Shown in pieces: positions 49,099 to 58,614 of a stretch of DNA of 64,000 nt. The notes under the pieces were generated by a model that was given only the letters and a program-made list of their open reading frames with translations, was not told the origin of the DNA and searched no databases. The position numbers and the translations under genes are program-made. How positions within the stretch are numbered: the first letter of the stretch is position 1; every line of letters starts with the position of its first letter. Where the stretch lies: contig NZ_JAQSUW010000011.1 of assembly GCF_028649395.1 (NCBI RefSeq), positions 1 to 64,000 on the forward strand, given 5' to 3'. This stretch comes from Pseudomonas sp. Gutcm_11s (GTDB lineage Bacteria; Pseudomonadota; Gammaproteobacteria; Pseudomonadales; Pseudomonadaceae).

Positions 49099-50057
49099 TG
49101 CAGCAGAAGAGCGTTCGCTCCTCCTCGGAAAGCTACTTCTGGCCAACGGTCTGGGCGGTGTCGATCCACGTCCTGCTGTTCGCCATGCTGTTCGTCAGCT
49201 TCCACTTCGCGCCGGAACTGCCACCGGCGCGCCCGATCGTGCAGGCTACCCTTTACCAGCTGAAGTCGCAGAGCCAGGCGACCACCCAGACCAATCAGAA
49301 GATTGCCGGCGAAGCCCAGAAGACCAAGGCGCGCCAGTACGAGGTGGAGCAGCTCGAGACCAAGAAGGAAGAGCAGCAGAAGCAGGAAGCGGCGGAACAA
49401 AAGAAAGTCGAGGCGGCCAAACAGGCTGAGGCGAAGAAGCAGGCCGAGGCCAAGAAAGCCGACGAGGCGAAGAAGGCGGCCGAGCAGAAGAAGCAGGCCG
49501 ACATCGCCAAGAAGAAGTCCGAGGAAGAGAAGAAAAAGGCTGCCGCCGAGGAGGCTCGCAAGAAAGCGGCCGAGCAGGCGAAGAAAAAAGCCGCGGAAGA
49601 CGCCAAGAAGAAAGCGGCGGCTGCCGAGGCTGCGAAGAAGAAAAAGGCCCAGGAGGCCGCACGCAAGGCCGCCGAAGACAAGAAGGCGCAAGCGTTGGCG
49701 GAGCTGCTGGGCGACACCACCGAACGTCAGCAGGCGCTGGCCGATGAAGTGGGTGATCAGGTCGCGGGTAGTCTCGATGACCTGATCATCAAGCTGGTCA
49801 GCGAGCAGTGGCAGCGTCCGCCATCGGCGCGCAACGGGATGAGTGTCGAGGTGATGATCCAGATGCTGCCGGACGGCACCATCGTCAACGCCTCGGTTAC
49901 CCGTTCCAGCGGCGACGCGCCGTTCGACAACTCCGCCGTGGCGGCTGTGAAGAACGTCGTGCGTATTCCGGAAATGCAACAGCTGGATAGTGCAACCTTC
50001 AACGCCATGTACCGTCAGCGGCGGATGATTTTCAAACCGGAGGATTTGTCTCTGTGA
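49098..50057 (+). CDS. tolA: Tol-Pal system protein TolA
   Basis: The envelope-spanning arm linking TolQR to TolB and Pal. The 319 residues have one N-terminal transmembrane helix ([23 protein letters not shown]). A long Lys/Ala/Glu-rich helix (about residues 65-200, many KKAAEEAKKKA-type repeats) makes the rigid middle. A compact C-terminal domain follows, with [39 protein letters not shown] sequence and a TonB-C-like fold. The repeated middle may vary in length between strains. Confidence 0.95.
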   Translation: MQQKSVRSSSESYFWPTVWAVSIHVLLFAMLFVSFHFAPELPPARPIVQATLYQLKSQSQATTQTNQKIAGEAQKTKARQYEVEQLETKKEEQQKQEAAEQKKVEAAKQAEAKKQAEAKKADEAKKAAEQKKQADIAKKKSEEEKKKAAAEEARKKAAEQAKKKAAEDAKKKAAAAEAAKKKKAQEAARKAAEDKKAQALAELLGDTTERQQALADEVGDQVAGSLDDLIIKLVSEQWQRPPSARNGMSVEVMIQMLPDGTIVNASVTRSSGDAPFDNSAVAAVKNVVRIPEMQQLDSATFNAMYRQRRMIFKPEDLSL

Positions 50058-51352
50058 ATACCTTGATTCGTATTGCTCTGCTCGGCCTGACCCTGTTGGT
50101 CGGTTCGGTGCAGGCGGCGGACCCACTGGTGGTTACCACCGGTAGCGATCGCGCCATCCCCATCGCCGTGGTGCCCTTCGGCTGGCAGGGCGGCTCCGTG
50201 CTGCCCGAGGACCTGTCCACCATCATCGGCAACGACCTGCGCAACAGCGGCATGTACGAGCCGATCCCGCGGCAGAACATGATCAGCCTGCCGACCTCGG
50301 CGGCCGAGATCATCTATCGCGACTGGCAGGCTCTGGGTGCCCAGTACGTGATGGTCGGCAGCATCGTGCCGAACGGCGCGCGCCTGCAGGTGCAGTTCGC
50401 CCTGTTCAACGTGGCGACCCAGCAGCAAGTGGTGGCCGGTACCGTCGGTGGTACCACCGACCAGCTGCGTGACATGGCGCACCACATTGCCGATCAGTCC
50501 TTCGAGAAGCTGACCGGCATCAAGGGCGCCTTCTCCACCAAGATGCTCTATGTCACTGCCGAGCGTTTCGGCGTGAACAACACCCGCTACACCCTGCAGC
50601 GGTCCGACTACGACGGCGCCCGCGGTGTGACCCTGCTGCAGTCGCGCGAGCCGATCCTGTCGCCGCGCTATGCGCCGGATGGTCGTCGCATCGCTTATGT
50701 GTCGTTCGAGCAGCGCCGCCCGCGTATCTTCATGCAGCACATTGATACCGGTCGTCGCGAGCAGCTGACCAACTTCGAAGGCCTCAATGGCGCACCGGCG
50801 TTCTCGCCGGACGGCAATCGCCTGGCCTTCGTGCTGTCCAAGGACGGCAACCCGGAGATCTACGTGATGGACCTGGGCTCGCGCCAGATCCAGCGCGTGA
50901 CCAACTCCGGCTCGATCGAGACCGAGCCATTCTGGGGTAAAGACGGGCAGACCCTGTACTTCACCAGCGACCGCGCCGGCAAGCCGCAGATCTACAAGCA
51001 GAGCATCTCCGGTGGCGCAGCGCAGCGCGTGACCTTCACCGGTAACTACAACGCCAACCCGAAACTCTCGGCTGACGAGAAGACGCTGGTGATGATCCAT
51101 CGTCAGGATGGTTTCACCAACTTCAAGGTGGCCGCTCAGGACCTGGTGACCAGTCGCCTGCGCATCCTTTCGGAGACCAGCCTGGACGACTCGCCCACTG
51201 TTGCGCCCAATGGCACCATGCTAATCTACGCCACCCGCCAGCAGGGCCGGGGAGTGCTGATGCTCGTGTCCACCAACGGGCGTGTCAGGCTCCCGATTCC
51301 CACCGCGCAAGGTGATGTCCGGGAACCTTCCTGGTCGCCCTTCCTGAACTGA
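50054..51352 (+). CDS. tolB: Tol-Pal system beta-propeller TolB
   Basis: Periplasmic protein of 432 residues binding Pal and TolA. It has a GTG start and a Sec signal ([24 protein letters not shown]). The N-terminal domain ([10 protein letters not shown]) is followed by a six-bladed propeller with repeats such as [28 protein letters not shown] and [25 protein letters not shown]. The start overlaps the tolA stop (GTGA). Confidence 0.96.
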   Translation: MNTLIRIALLGLTLLVGSVQAADPLVVTTGSDRAIPIAVVPFGWQGGSVLPEDLSTIIGNDLRNSGMYEPIPRQNMISLPTSAAEIIYRDWQALGAQYVMVGSIVPNGARLQVQFALFNVATQQQVVAGTVGGTTDQLRDMAHHIADQSFEKLTGIKGAFSTKMLYVTAERFGVNNTRYTLQRSDYDGARGVTLLQSREPILSPRYAPDGRRIAYVSFEQRRPRIFMQHIDTGRREQLTNFEGLNGAPAFSPDGNRLAFVLSKDGNPEIYVMDLGSRQIQRVTNSGSIETEPFWGKDGQTLYFTSDRAGKPQIYKQSISGGAAQRVTFTGNYNANPKLSADEKTLVMIHRQDGFTNFKVAAQDLVTSRLRILSETSLDDSPTVAPNGTMLIYATRQQGRGVLMLVSTNGRVRLPIPTAQGDVREPSWSPFLN

Positions 51353-51409
51353 TGCGGTATCACGATTTTCTGCTGTAAAAAACACCTAGAACTCATTAGG
51401 AGCTACACC

Positions 51410-51907
51410 ATGGAAATGCTGAAATTTGGCAAATTTGCCGCACTGAGCCTGGCTCTGGCCGTGGCTGTTGGTTGCTCGTCCAAAGGCGGCGACGCTTCCG
51501 GCGAAGGCGCTGTTGACCCGAACGCTGGCTACAACGCTGGCGGCAGCGGCGTTGACGGTGCTCTGAGCGAAGAAGCTGCTCTGCGCGCCATCACCACCTT
51601 CTACTTCGAGTACGACAGCTCCGACCTGAAGCCGGAAGCCATGCGCGCTCTGGACGTACACGCCAAGGACCTGAAAGGCAACGGCGCTCGCGTCGTTCTG
51701 GAAGGCCACACCGACGAGCGCGGCACCCGCGAGTACAACATGGCTCTGGGCGAGCGTCGTGCCAAGGCCGTTCAGCGCTACCTGGTTCTGCAGGGCGTTT
51801 CCCCGGCTCAGCTGGAACTGGTTTCCTACGGTGAAGAGCGTCCGGTTGCTACCGGCAGCGACGAGTCCTCCTGGGCTCAGAACCGTCGCGTCGAACTGCG
51901 CAAGTAA
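51410..51907 (+). CDS. pal: Peptidoglycan-associated lipoprotein Pal
   Basis: Outer-membrane lipoprotein of 165 residues anchoring the outer membrane to the cell wall. The signal [24 protein letters not shown] ends in the lipobox VGC. A Gly/Ala-rich linker precedes the OmpA-like domain ([23 protein letters not shown], then [28 protein letters not shown]), whose Asp and Arg bind diaminopimelate. The TTAGGAGCT ribosome binding site is strong, in line with high expression. Confidence 0.96.
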   Translation: MEMLKFGKFAALSLALAVAVGCSSKGGDASGEGAVDPNAGYNAGGSGVDGALSEEAALRAITTFYFEYDSSDLKPEAMRALDVHAKDLKGNGARVVLEGHTDERGTREYNMALGERRAKAVQRYLVLQGVSPAQLELVSYGEERPVATGSDESSWAQNRRVELRK

Positions 51908-51913
51908 TTCGCT

Positions 51914-52729
51914 ATGCGTAAGTGCCCTCGTATCCTGACCTCTCTGATCTTCGCTCTGCCGCTCGCGGCAGTGGCGGAGGTTCCCGTGGTAGATGGCGGC
52001 TCCGGTAGCAGCTATCCACCAGTCGGTTACGGTACGAGCGGCGCCTACGCCGGAACTGGGGCAGCCGCCCCGGTTTCGGCGCAGGGCGAACTGTTCATGC
52101 AACTGCAGCAGATGCAACAGGACATTGCGCAGCTGCGCGGTCAGGTTGAAGAGCAGCAGAACGAGATCGCACGCCTCAAGCAAGAGAGCCAGGCGCGTTA
52201 TCAGGATCTCGACAGCCGCCTGCAAGGCGGTGCCGCCGGTGCACAACAGGCACCTGCACAGAATTCCCCGGCCGATGGCGCGATCAACGCCGCCGGCACT
52301 CCCGCTGCCCCTGCCCAGCAGGCTCCGGCAGCCAGCAACGAACCGGCCGACCCGGCGAAGGAAAAGCTGTATTACGACGCTGCCTTCGACCTGATCAAGG
52401 CCAAGGATTTCGCCAAGGCCAGCCAGGCCTTCGAAGGTTTCCTGCGCAAGTTCCCGCAGAGCCAGTACGCCGGCAACGCCCAGTACTGGCTGGGTGAGGT
52501 CAACCTGGCCCAGGGCAACCTGCAGGGCGCCGGCAAGGCCTTCGCTCAGGTCGCCGCCAGCTATCCGACCCACGCCAAGGTGCCGGACTCGCTGTTCAAG
52601 CTGGCCGATGTCGAGCAGCGCATGGGTAACACCGATCGCGCCAAGGGCATCCTGCAGCAGCTGATCGCCCAATACCCCGGCTCGTCGGCTGCCCAACTGG
52701 CACAGCGTGATCTACAGCGCCTGCCCTGA
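51914..52729 (+). CDS. cpoB: Cell-division coordinator CpoB
   Basis: Periplasmic TPR protein of 271 residues (formerly YbgF) coordinating cell-wall synthesis and outer-membrane constriction through TolA and PBP1B. The signal MRKCPRILTSLIFALPLAAVAEV is followed by a trimerising coiled coil (LFMQLQQMQQDIAQLRGQVEEQQNEIARLKQE) and an Ala/Pro/Gln linker. TPRs come next (AFDLIKAKDFAKASQAFEGFLRKFPQSQYAGNAQYWLGEV). It closes the tol-pal operon, 6 bases after pal. Confidence 0.94.
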   Translation: MRKCPRILTSLIFALPLAAVAEVPVVDGGSGSSYPPVGYGTSGAYAGTGAAAPVSAQGELFMQLQQMQQDIAQLRGQVEEQQNEIARLKQESQARYQDLDSRLQGGAAGAQQAPAQNSPADGAINAAGTPAAPAQQAPAASNEPADPAKEKLYYDAAFDLIKAKDFAKASQAFEGFLRKFPQSQYAGNAQYWLGEVNLAQGNLQGAGKAFAQVAASYPTHAKVPDSLFKLADVEQRMGNTDRAKGILQQLIAQYPGSSAAQLAQRDLQRLP

Positions 52730-52749
52730 GTCGGTATGCCCTCCGTCGG

Positions 52750-52776
52750 AAAGCCCGCGCTAGTCGCGGGCTTTTT
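52750..52776 (+). terminator. Terminator of the tol-pal operon
   Basis: AAAGCCCGCG-CTAGT-CGCGGGCTTTTTG: stem of about ten pairs with a T-run, 20 bases after the cpoB stop. Confidence 0.9.
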
Positions 52777-52901
52777 GTTTCCTGCCATGTGTCGGCGTGG
52801 CGCTGGAAATCACCCCGGGTATTTTTTCGTTTAGAATCGCCGCCCCGATTCACCCGCAACGGAGGCGGATGGCCTGTTTAGCCGTCACGCCCGGTGCCGA
52901 T

Positions 52902-53549
52902 ATGCAAACAACCCTGCGCATTACCGAGATTTTCTACTCGTTGCAGGGCGAGACAGCGACCAGTGGCCTGCCCACTGTGTTCGTCCGCCTGACTGGCTGC
53001 CCACTACGCTGCCAGTACTGCGACACCGCCTACGCCTTCAGCGGCGGCGAAATCATGAGCCTGGACGCCATCCTCGAGCGTGTAGCCAGCTACAAACCAC
53101 GCCATATCTGCGTGACCGGCGGCGAGCCGCTGGCCCAGCCCAACTGCGTGCTGCTGTTGCAGCGCCTGTGCGATGCCGGCTACCAGGTCTCCCTGGAAAC
53201 CAGCGGTGCCATCGATATTGCCCCGACCGACAAGCGTGTCAGTCGTGTGGTCGACCTGAAGACGCCTGGTTCCCAGGAAGTTTCGCGCAACCTCTACAGC
53301 AACATGGCCGAGCTGACCCGCAACGATCAGGTCAAGTTCGTCATCTGCTCGCGAGAGGACTACGACTGGGCTGTGAGCAAGCTGATCGAGTACCGCCTGG
53401 ACGAGCGCGCTGGAGAGGTGCTGTTCTCGCCCAGCCACCAGCAGGTGAGTGCGCGCGATCTGGCCGACTGGATAGTCGCCGACAACCTGCCGGTGCGTTT
53501 CCAGCTGCAGCTGCACAAGATTCTTTGGAATGATGAGCCGGGGCACTGA
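52902..53549 (+). CDS. queE: 7-carboxy-7-deazaguanine synthase QueE
   Basis: A radical-SAM enzyme forming the deazapurine ring of queuosine. The 215 residues carry the cluster motif [18 protein letters not shown] (Cys-x3-Cys-x2-Cys, about residues 31-38) and [11 protein letters not shown]. The start [18 protein letters not shown] fits family alignments, but it has no ribosome binding site. An in-frame ATG at 52869, 11 codons upstream, has GGAGG only three bases before it, so the true start is uncertain. It is followed by queC. Confidence 0.93.
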   Translation: MQTTLRITEIFYSLQGETATSGLPTVFVRLTGCPLRCQYCDTAYAFSGGEIMSLDAILERVASYKPRHICVTGGEPLAQPNCVLLLQRLCDAGYQVSLETSGAIDIAPTDKRVSRVVDLKTPGSQEVSRNLYSNMAELTRNDQVKFVICSREDYDWAVSKLIEYRLDERAGEVLFSPSHQQVSARDLADWIVADNLPVRFQLQLHKILWNDEPGH

Positions 53550-53550
53550 G

Positions 53551-54225
53551 ATGACCGACAAGAAAGCCGTTGTACTCCTATCCGGTGGCCTGGACTCGGC
53601 CACCGTCCTGGCCCAGGCCAAGGCGGCGGGCTTTGCCTGCTACAGCATGAGTTTCGATTACGGCCAGCGTCATCGCGCCGAGCTGCAGGCCGCCGAGCGG
53701 GTGGCGCAGCAGCTGGGTGTGATCGAGCACAAGGTGATCGGCCTCAACCTCAATGGCATGGGTGGTTCGGCCCTGACCGACAGCACGATTGCCGTGCCAG
53801 AGGCGCCTACCGAGGGCATCCCGATTACCTATGTGCCGGCGCGCAACACGGTATTTCTTTCCCTCGCCCTGGGCTGGGCCGAGGTGCTGGGCGCCCATGA
53901 CATCTTCATCGGGGTCAATGCCGTGGACTATTCCGGCTATCCGGACTGTCGGCCCGAGTTCATCTCCGCTTTCGAGCGGGTGGCCAATCTGGCGACCCGC
54001 GAGGGCGTGGAGGGGCGTGGCTTCCGCATCCAGGCGCCGCTGCAGAACCTGTCCAAGGCGCAGATCGTGCAGATCGGCCTGCAGCATGGCGTGGACTACG
54101 GGCTGACGGTGTCCTGCTACCAGGCGGATGACGACGGCCGTGCCTGCGGCAAATGCGACAGCTGCCGCCTGCGCGCAGCCGGTTTCGTGGCGGCCGGAGT
54201 GGCGGATCCGACCCGTTACGCCTAA
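53551..54225 (+). CDS. queC: 7-cyano-7-deazaguanine synthase QueC
   Basis: ATP-dependent enzyme turning carboxydeazaguanine into preQ0, the step after QueE. The 224 residues begin [23 protein letters not shown], with the PP-loop SGGLDSAT. The zinc site is the C-terminal [24 protein letters not shown] with four Cys. It starts 1 base after the queE stop; a longer reading with an upstream ATG lies inside queE. Confidence 0.95.
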   Translation: MTDKKAVVLLSGGLDSATVLAQAKAAGFACYSMSFDYGQRHRAELQAAERVAQQLGVIEHKVIGLNLNGMGGSALTDSTIAVPEAPTEGIPITYVPARNTVFLSLALGWAEVLGAHDIFIGVNAVDYSGYPDCRPEFISAFERVANLATREGVEGRGFRIQAPLQNLSKAQIVQIGLQHGVDYGLTVSCYQADDDGRACGKCDSCRLRAAGFVAAGVADPTRYA

Positions 54226-54241
54226 AATTTTCTGCGGGGTG

Positions 54242-54269
54242 TTGATTTCCTGAATTAAATCAGTATCAT
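54242..54269 (+). promoter_or_regulatory. Promoter of tRNA-Lys
   Basis: TTGATT and TATCAT are separated by 16 bases, with the tRNA starting 12 bases after the -10. A GC-rich discriminator (GCGCTCCGCG) follows the -10, as expected of a stringently controlled tRNA promoter. Confidence 0.65.
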
Positions 54270-54281
54270 GCGCTCCGCGTT

Positions 54282-54357
54282 GGGTCGTTAGCTCAGTCGG
54301 TAGAGCAGTTGGCTTTTAACCAATTGGTCGTAGGTTCGAATCCTACACGACCCACCA
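54282..54357 (+). tRNA. tRNA-Lys (TTT)
   Basis: The 76 bases fold as a full cloverleaf: acceptor GGGTCGT pairs with ACGACCC, the D-arm is GCTCAGTCGGTAGAGC, the anticodon loop CTTTTAA reads TTT, and the T-arm is GTAGGTTCGAATCCTAC. CCA is encoded. In P. aeruginosa this tRNA gene, after queC, is a known entry point for pathogenicity islands; here nadA follows at once. Confidence 0.97.
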
Positions 54358-54464
54358 CTCCCTCCTTCGCGTCACCCCTCATCACTTCCCCGTCAGAGCT
54401 CTCTCGCCAGAACCGTTGGCGGGTATAATCGACTGCACTGAAAGCATATTCAGAGCCTGATGAC

Positions 54465-55523
54465 ATGACCCAGATTTCCGAACGCCTGTTGGTTCAGGCC
54501 CATCTCGCCGCCAAGCAGCCCAAGCCGCTGACCGCCGACGAAGAAGCCTTCTACCGCAGCGAAATTGCTGCCGAGCTGAAGAAGCAGAACGCCGTGCTGG
54601 TGGCCCACTACTACTGCGACCCGGTGATCCAGGCTCTGGCCGAGGAAACCGGTGGCTGCGTGTCCGACTCCCTGGAGATGGCCCGCTTCGGCAACCAGCA
54701 CGAGGCGCAGACCGTGGTGGTGGCCGGGGTCAAGTTCATGGGCGAGACGGCGAAGATCCTCAACCCGGAAAAGCGCGTGTTGATGCCGACCCTGGACGCC
54801 ACCTGTTCGCTCGACCTGGGCTGCCCGGTGGACGAGTTCTCGGCGTTTTGCGACCAGCATCCGGACCGCACCGTGGTGGTCTACGCCAATACCTCGGCGG
54901 CGGTGAAGGCGCGTGCCGACTGGGTGGTGACCTCCAGTTGTGCGCTGGAGATCGTCGAGAGCCTGATGGACAACGGCGAGAAGATCCTCTGGGCACCTGA
55001 CCAGCACCTGGGGCGCTACATCCAGCGCGAGACCGGCGCGGACATGCTGCTGTGGGACGGTGCCTGCATCGTCCATGAAGAGTTCAAGGCCAAGCAGCTG
55101 GAAGACATGAAGGCGCTGCATCCGGATGCGGCCATCCTGGTCCACCCGGAATCGCCGGAAGCGGTGATCGATCTGGCTGATGCTGTGGGCTCTACCAGTC
55201 AGCTGATCAAGGCGGCGCAGACGCTGCCGAACAAGACCTTCATCGTCGCCACCGATCGCGGCATCTTCTACAAGATGCAGCAGCTGTGCCCGGACAAGGT
55301 CTTTGTCGAGGCGCCTACTGCTGGTAACGGCGCGGCGTGCCGTAGCTGCGCGCATTGCCCGTGGATGGCGATGAACACCCTGCAGCGCACCTTGCAGTGC
55401 CTGCGCGAGGGCAGCAACGAGATCTTCGTCGAGCCTGCGCTGATCCCGCGAGCGATCAAACCGCTCAAGCGCATGTTGGACTTCACCCAGGCGGCGCGAC
55501 TGAAACTGGCTGGCAACGCCTGA
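54465..55523 (+). CDS. nadA: Quinolinate synthase
   Basis: Iron-sulfur enzyme condensing iminoaspartate with dihydroxyacetone phosphate to quinolinate, the precursor of NAD. The 352 residues include [61 protein letters not shown] and the C-terminal [15 protein letters not shown]. Three conserved cysteines for the 4Fe-4S cluster are present. It stands alone after tRNA-Lys. Confidence 0.95.
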   Translation: MTQISERLLVQAHLAAKQPKPLTADEEAFYRSEIAAELKKQNAVLVAHYYCDPVIQALAEETGGCVSDSLEMARFGNQHEAQTVVVAGVKFMGETAKILNPEKRVLMPTLDATCSLDLGCPVDEFSAFCDQHPDRTVVVYANTSAAVKARADWVVTSSCALEIVESLMDNGEKILWAPDQHLGRYIQRETGADMLLWDGACIVHEEFKAKQLEDMKALHPDAAILVHPESPEAVIDLADAVGSTSQLIKAAQTLPNKTFIVATDRGIFYKMQQLCPDKVFVEAPTAGNGAACRSCAHCPWMAMNTLQRTLQCLREGSNEIFVEPALIPRAIKPLKRMLDFTQAARLKLAGNA

Positions 55524-55540
55524 GTTTCTCGCGCGCAAAG

Positions 55541-55567
55541 AAAAGCCCGGCCAATGCCGGGCTTTTT
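55541..55567. terminator. Bidirectional terminator between nadA and the M48 protease gene
   Basis: AAAAGCCCGG-CCAATG-CCGGGCTTTTT, with runs on both strands, between converging genes. Confidence 0.9.
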
Positions 55568-55581
55568 CATGGGCTGCGTTA

Positions 55582-57012
55582 TCAGCGCATCATCTTTTCC
55601 AGGGCGCGCTTCTCTTCCATCAGCTCCTGCTGGCGGGCGTCGATGCGCGAGGCCAGGGGGAAGTTGCTGCTGGCGCGGCGCTTGGCTAGGTCGAGTTGCT
55701 CCAGGGCCTGGTCGTAGTCGCCGACCAGGGCGAAGAACTCGGCACGAGCACGGTGCAGGCCGATGATGTTGCGCGTCAGGCCGCGCACTTCGGCGACCTG
55801 ATACCAGACGTCCGGATCGTTGCCGCGCTGCGTGAGCAGATGGTCGAGGGCGGCTTCGGCTTCCTTGGTCTGGTTCTGCTTGAGCATCAGGTCGATGCGC
55901 GCCTGTTCCAGCGGATAGCTGTCCGGGTACAGGCCGCGCAGGCGTTCGACGCGCTGTCGGGCGTCGGCCAGGCGGTTGCTGCCCTCGTCCAGGTCGACCA
56001 TGGCCAGGTTGTAGGTGAGCTCGTTGGGGGCTTTGCCCAGCAGGTCGTTGAGATCCTTGCGGGCCTCCTCGAAGCGGCCGGCCTTGATCTGCGCCAGGGC
56101 CAGGCCATAGCGGGCGGCGTCCAGCTTGGGGTTGCCATCGAGCATGGCGCGGAAGCGCTTGGCGGCGATGCCTGGCGTCTCCTCGAACATCAGCTGGGTG
56201 CGGGCGCGCATCAGCTGGTAGCGCAGGCTGTCCTCGACCCCTCTGCCCGGATACTGCTCCGCGCGGTTGCGGGTGTCGGCGATACGCGATTCGGTCACCG
56301 GGTGGGTGAGGAGGAATTCCGGCGGCTTGGAGTCGTAGCGGTACTGGCGCATCAGGCGCTCGAACATGCTCGGCATGGCACGGGGGTCGTAGCCGGCCTT
56401 CTCCAGATTGAGCAGGCCGATGCGGTCGGCTTCCTGTTCGTTCTGCCGGGAGAAGCGGCGCTGCTCCTGAATGGCTGCGGCCTGGGCGCCCATGATGGTG
56501 GCGATGCCGGCGTCACCGGCGCCGGCGGCGGCGGCGACGATGCCGGCGAGCATGGCGGCCATCACCGGCACCTGCATGCGTTGCTGCGCCTCGAGGCCGC
56601 GAGCGAAGTGGCGTTGCGACAGGTGCGCCAGTTCGTGGGCCATGACCGAGGCGTACTCGGCCTCGGTCTGTGCATGCAGCAGCAGGCCGCCGTTGACCCC
56701 GACGATGCCGCCGGGCGCGGCGAAGGCGTTGATCTGCGGGCTGTTGAGCAGGACGAACTCCAGGCGCTTGTCTTCCAGCTGGCTGGTCTCGGCCAGGCGG
56801 TAGACGCTGGTTTCCACGTAGTCCTTGAGCAGCGGGTCGGACAGTTGGTCGACCTGGCCGCGCAGCACGCTGAGCCAGGCGCGGCCGAGACGGTGCTCCT
56901 GCTCCGGCGAGACGATGGATGAGCTGGAGTCGCCCAGTGAGGGCAGGTCGCTGGCGCCGACGGGTAGTGCGAGGCAGGCTAGGGCAAGCAGGGAAGGGCG
57001 CAGAAAGTTCAT
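55582..57012 (-). CDS. Periplasmic M48 metalloprotease with TPRs (BepA-like)
   Basis: A 476-residue exported protease and chaperone of the BepA/YfgC type, which assists or degrades LptD and other outer-membrane proteins. The signal MNFLRPSLLALACLALPVGAS is followed by the M48 domain with zinc motif VMAHELAHLSQRH (HExxH, about residues 142-146). The third ligand is in NEQEADRIGLL (Glu about 196). TPR helices fill residues 270-476. The length and order match E. coli BepA. It is divergent from the TusA-like gene. Confidence 0.88.
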   Translation of the reverse strand: MNFLRPSLLALACLALPVGASDLPSLGDSSSSIVSPEQEHRLGRAWLSVLRGQVDQLSDPLLKDYVETSVYRLAETSQLEDKRLEFVLLNSPQINAFAAPGGIVGVNGGLLLHAQTEAEYASVMAHELAHLSQRHFARGLEAQQRMQVPVMAAMLAGIVAAAAGAGDAGIATIMGAQAAAIQEQRRFSRQNEQEADRIGLLNLEKAGYDPRAMPSMFERLMRQYRYDSKPPEFLLTHPVTESRIADTRNRAEQYPGRGVEDSLRYQLMRARTQLMFEETPGIAAKRFRAMLDGNPKLDAARYGLALAQIKAGRFEEARKDLNDLLGKAPNELTYNLAMVDLDEGSNRLADARQRVERLRGLYPDSYPLEQARIDLMLKQNQTKEAEAALDHLLTQRGNDPDVWYQVAEVRGLTRNIIGLHRARAEFFALVGDYDQALEQLDLAKRRASSNFPLASRIDARQQELMEEKRALEKMMR

Positions 57013-57112
57013 GCACGGGGCTCTGGCTTGGACTGAGCCGCTACTCTAGCCGGCCGCTTGGGCACCTGGCCAGGGTTGTGCGGTATCCTTGGCGGCCTTC
57101 GAGGAGATACCC

Positions 57113-57352
57113 ATGACCGATGCTCTTATCTGTGACGCCGAACTCGACGCCAGCGGTCTGAATTGCCCGTTGCCTCTGCTCAAGGCCAAGCTGGAACTGA
57201 ACCGCCTGGCCAGTGGCGCGGTGCTCAAGGTTATTGCCACCGACGCGGGCTCGCAGCGCGACTTCCGAGCCTTCGCCCGCCTGGCAGGCCACGAGCTGTT
57301 GCATGAGGAAGAGCAGGGCGGTGTGTACCGTTACTGGCTGAAGAAGGCCTGA
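57113..57352 (+). CDS. TusA/SirA-like sulfur-carrier protein
   Basis: A 79-residue protein with the CPxP motif in ASGLNCPLPLLKAKLELNRL (Cys18). This Cys carries persulfide sulfur for transfer in tRNA thiolation or molybdenum-cofactor pathways. Tandem beta strands (VLKVIATDAGSQRDFRAFARLAGHEL) complete the two-layer fold. In P. aeruginosa a similar protein in this place affects molybdopterin and nitrate respiration; I infer a related role. The start MTDALICDAELDASG has GAGGAG upstream. Confidence 0.88.
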   Translation: MTDALICDAELDASGLNCPLPLLKAKLELNRLASGAVLKVIATDAGSQRDFRAFARLAGHELLHEEEQGGVYRYWLKKA

Positions 57353-57366
57353 TACGTGCCGCAATG

Positions 57367-57394
57367 AAAAAGGGCCGCTGATGCGGCCCTTTTT
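57367..57394. terminator. Bidirectional terminator between the TusA-like gene and bcp
   Basis: AAAAAGGGCCGC-TGAT-GCGGCCCTTTTT palindrome between converging genes. Confidence 0.9.
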
Positions 57395-57406
57395 CATTCT
57401 TCCGGC

Positions 57407-57880
57407 TCAGCCCTTGTGCAGGGCCTGTGCCGCGGCCAGGACCGCATCGACATGACCGGCAACCCGCAGGTTGCGCCATTCCTGGCGGAGCACGCCATTG
57501 GCGTCGAGCAGGAAGGTGCTGCGCACGATGCCCATGTATTCCTTGCCGTAGTTCTTTTTCAGCTGATAGACGCCGAAGAGGTCGCACAGCTCGTGCTCCG
57601 GGTCGCTGATCAGCTCGAAGGGGAAATCCTGCTTGCACTTGAAGCTTTCGTGCTTCTTCAGGCTGTCCATCGAAACACCAAAAATCTGGGTGTTGGCGGC
57701 CTGGAAGTCAGCGTAGCGGGCGCGGAAGTCCAATCCTTCGGTGGTGCAGCCCGGTGTGCTGTCCTTGGGATAGAAGTAGATCACGACCTGTTGGCCCTTG
57801 AGGGCGCTAAGACTGACCTGCTGGCCGCTGGTGGCCTCGGCGCTGAAATCGGCGACGGGTTGGTCGAGAGAAACAGCCAT
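57407..57880 (-). CDS. bcp: Thiol peroxidase Bcp (peroxiredoxin Q)
   Basis: A thioredoxin-dependent peroxidase of 157 residues reducing peroxides. The peroxidatic Cys45 is in YFYPKDSTPGCTTEGLDF, with the PxxxTxxC signature. The resolving Cys50 of E. coli Bcp is absent (Gly/Leu there), so resolution must use another Cys (KCKQDF or ELCDLF further on) or an external thiol. It is 10 bases after gcvR on the same strand. Confidence 0.93.
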   Translation of the reverse strand: MAVSLDQPVADFSAEATSGQQVSLSALKGQQVVIYFYPKDSTPGCTTEGLDFRARYADFQAANTQIFGVSMDSLKKHESFKCKQDFPFELISDPEHELCDLFGVYQLKKNYGKEYMGIVRSTFLLDANGVLRQEWRNLRVAGHVDAVLAAAQALHKG

Positions 57881-57890
57881 CTTGGGCTCC

Positions 57891-58448
57891 TTACGGATTC
57901 TGCGGGCGCCAGGGTTCGATCAGTGCGTCCAGGTTGAGGGCGTCGGCGAAGTCGAGGAACTGGTCGCGCAGCCAGCTGATCTGGGTTCCTGGCGGCAGGG
58001 TCACGGTCAGCGTGGCGTTGAGCAGGGTGCCGCCGGTCTGCGGGGCCTGGTGGGTGTCGCAGGTGATGTTCTCCAGCTCTACGCGATGGTCGCTGAAGAA
58101 CTGGCACAGCTCGTTGAGGATGTCCGGGCGGTAGGCGCAGCTGACATAGGCCACATAGGGCAGCGCATTGGGGCGCACGTCGAGGGCGCCGCTGCGAATC
58201 ATGTTGACGCTGAAGTCATGGCGTTTGGCCAGGGCCGGCAGGACGCCTTCCAGGCGGGCCAGGGCATCCCAGCTGCCGCCGACCTGGAGCACCAGGGCAC
58301 TGTATTCGCCATGGCGGGTGAGGCGGCTGCTGACCACGCCGCAGCGGTTTTCCTGGCTGGCCCGGCAGAGCACGCTAGTGAGCTCCATGGGGTTGGCGCC
58401 GAGGGCGCTGATGACAAGGAATTGTTCGCGAACCGTGGGGGTGGACAT
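57891..58448 (-). CDS. gcvR: Glycine-cleavage regulator GcvR (double ACT domain)
   Basis: A 185-residue protein made of two ACT domains (REQFLVISALGANPMELTSVLCRA; PYVAYVSCAYRPDILNELCQFFSDHRVELENITCDTHQAP). In E. coli GcvR binds GcvA and glycine to repress the glycine-cleavage genes. The gene order gcvR-bcp next to dapA is typical of gammaproteobacteria. The start MSTPTVREQFLVISALGANP was preferred because the long upstream in-frame reading is dapA shadow. Confidence 0.87.
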   Translation of the reverse strand: MSTPTVREQFLVISALGANPMELTSVLCRASQENRCGVVSSRLTRHGEYSALVLQVGGSWDALARLEGVLPALAKRHDFSVNMIRSGALDVRPNALPYVAYVSCAYRPDILNELCQFFSDHRVELENITCDTHQAPQTGGTLLNATLTVTLPPGTQISWLRDQFLDFADALNLDALIEPWRPQNP

Positions 58449-58614
58449 GCAGCGTTCCTGAAACGATGGGCGCTCGGCGTAGGTTGGCCGAACAAAGCAG
58501 GAAGGGTAGCGAAAAGCGCCGCTCAGGGGAATGCTGGCGGGCCTTCCGTTCGCTTGTACAACACAGGTGGCGCCAGTACCATTACGGCTCTCTTTTTCCG
58601 GCAGGAGCGGTTGC

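Noticed and set aside
49400..49690. Short purine-rich repeats resembling a repeat array
   Set aside because: These are the Lys/Ala/Glu codons of the TolA helix, not a CRISPR or satellite; no regular spacers.
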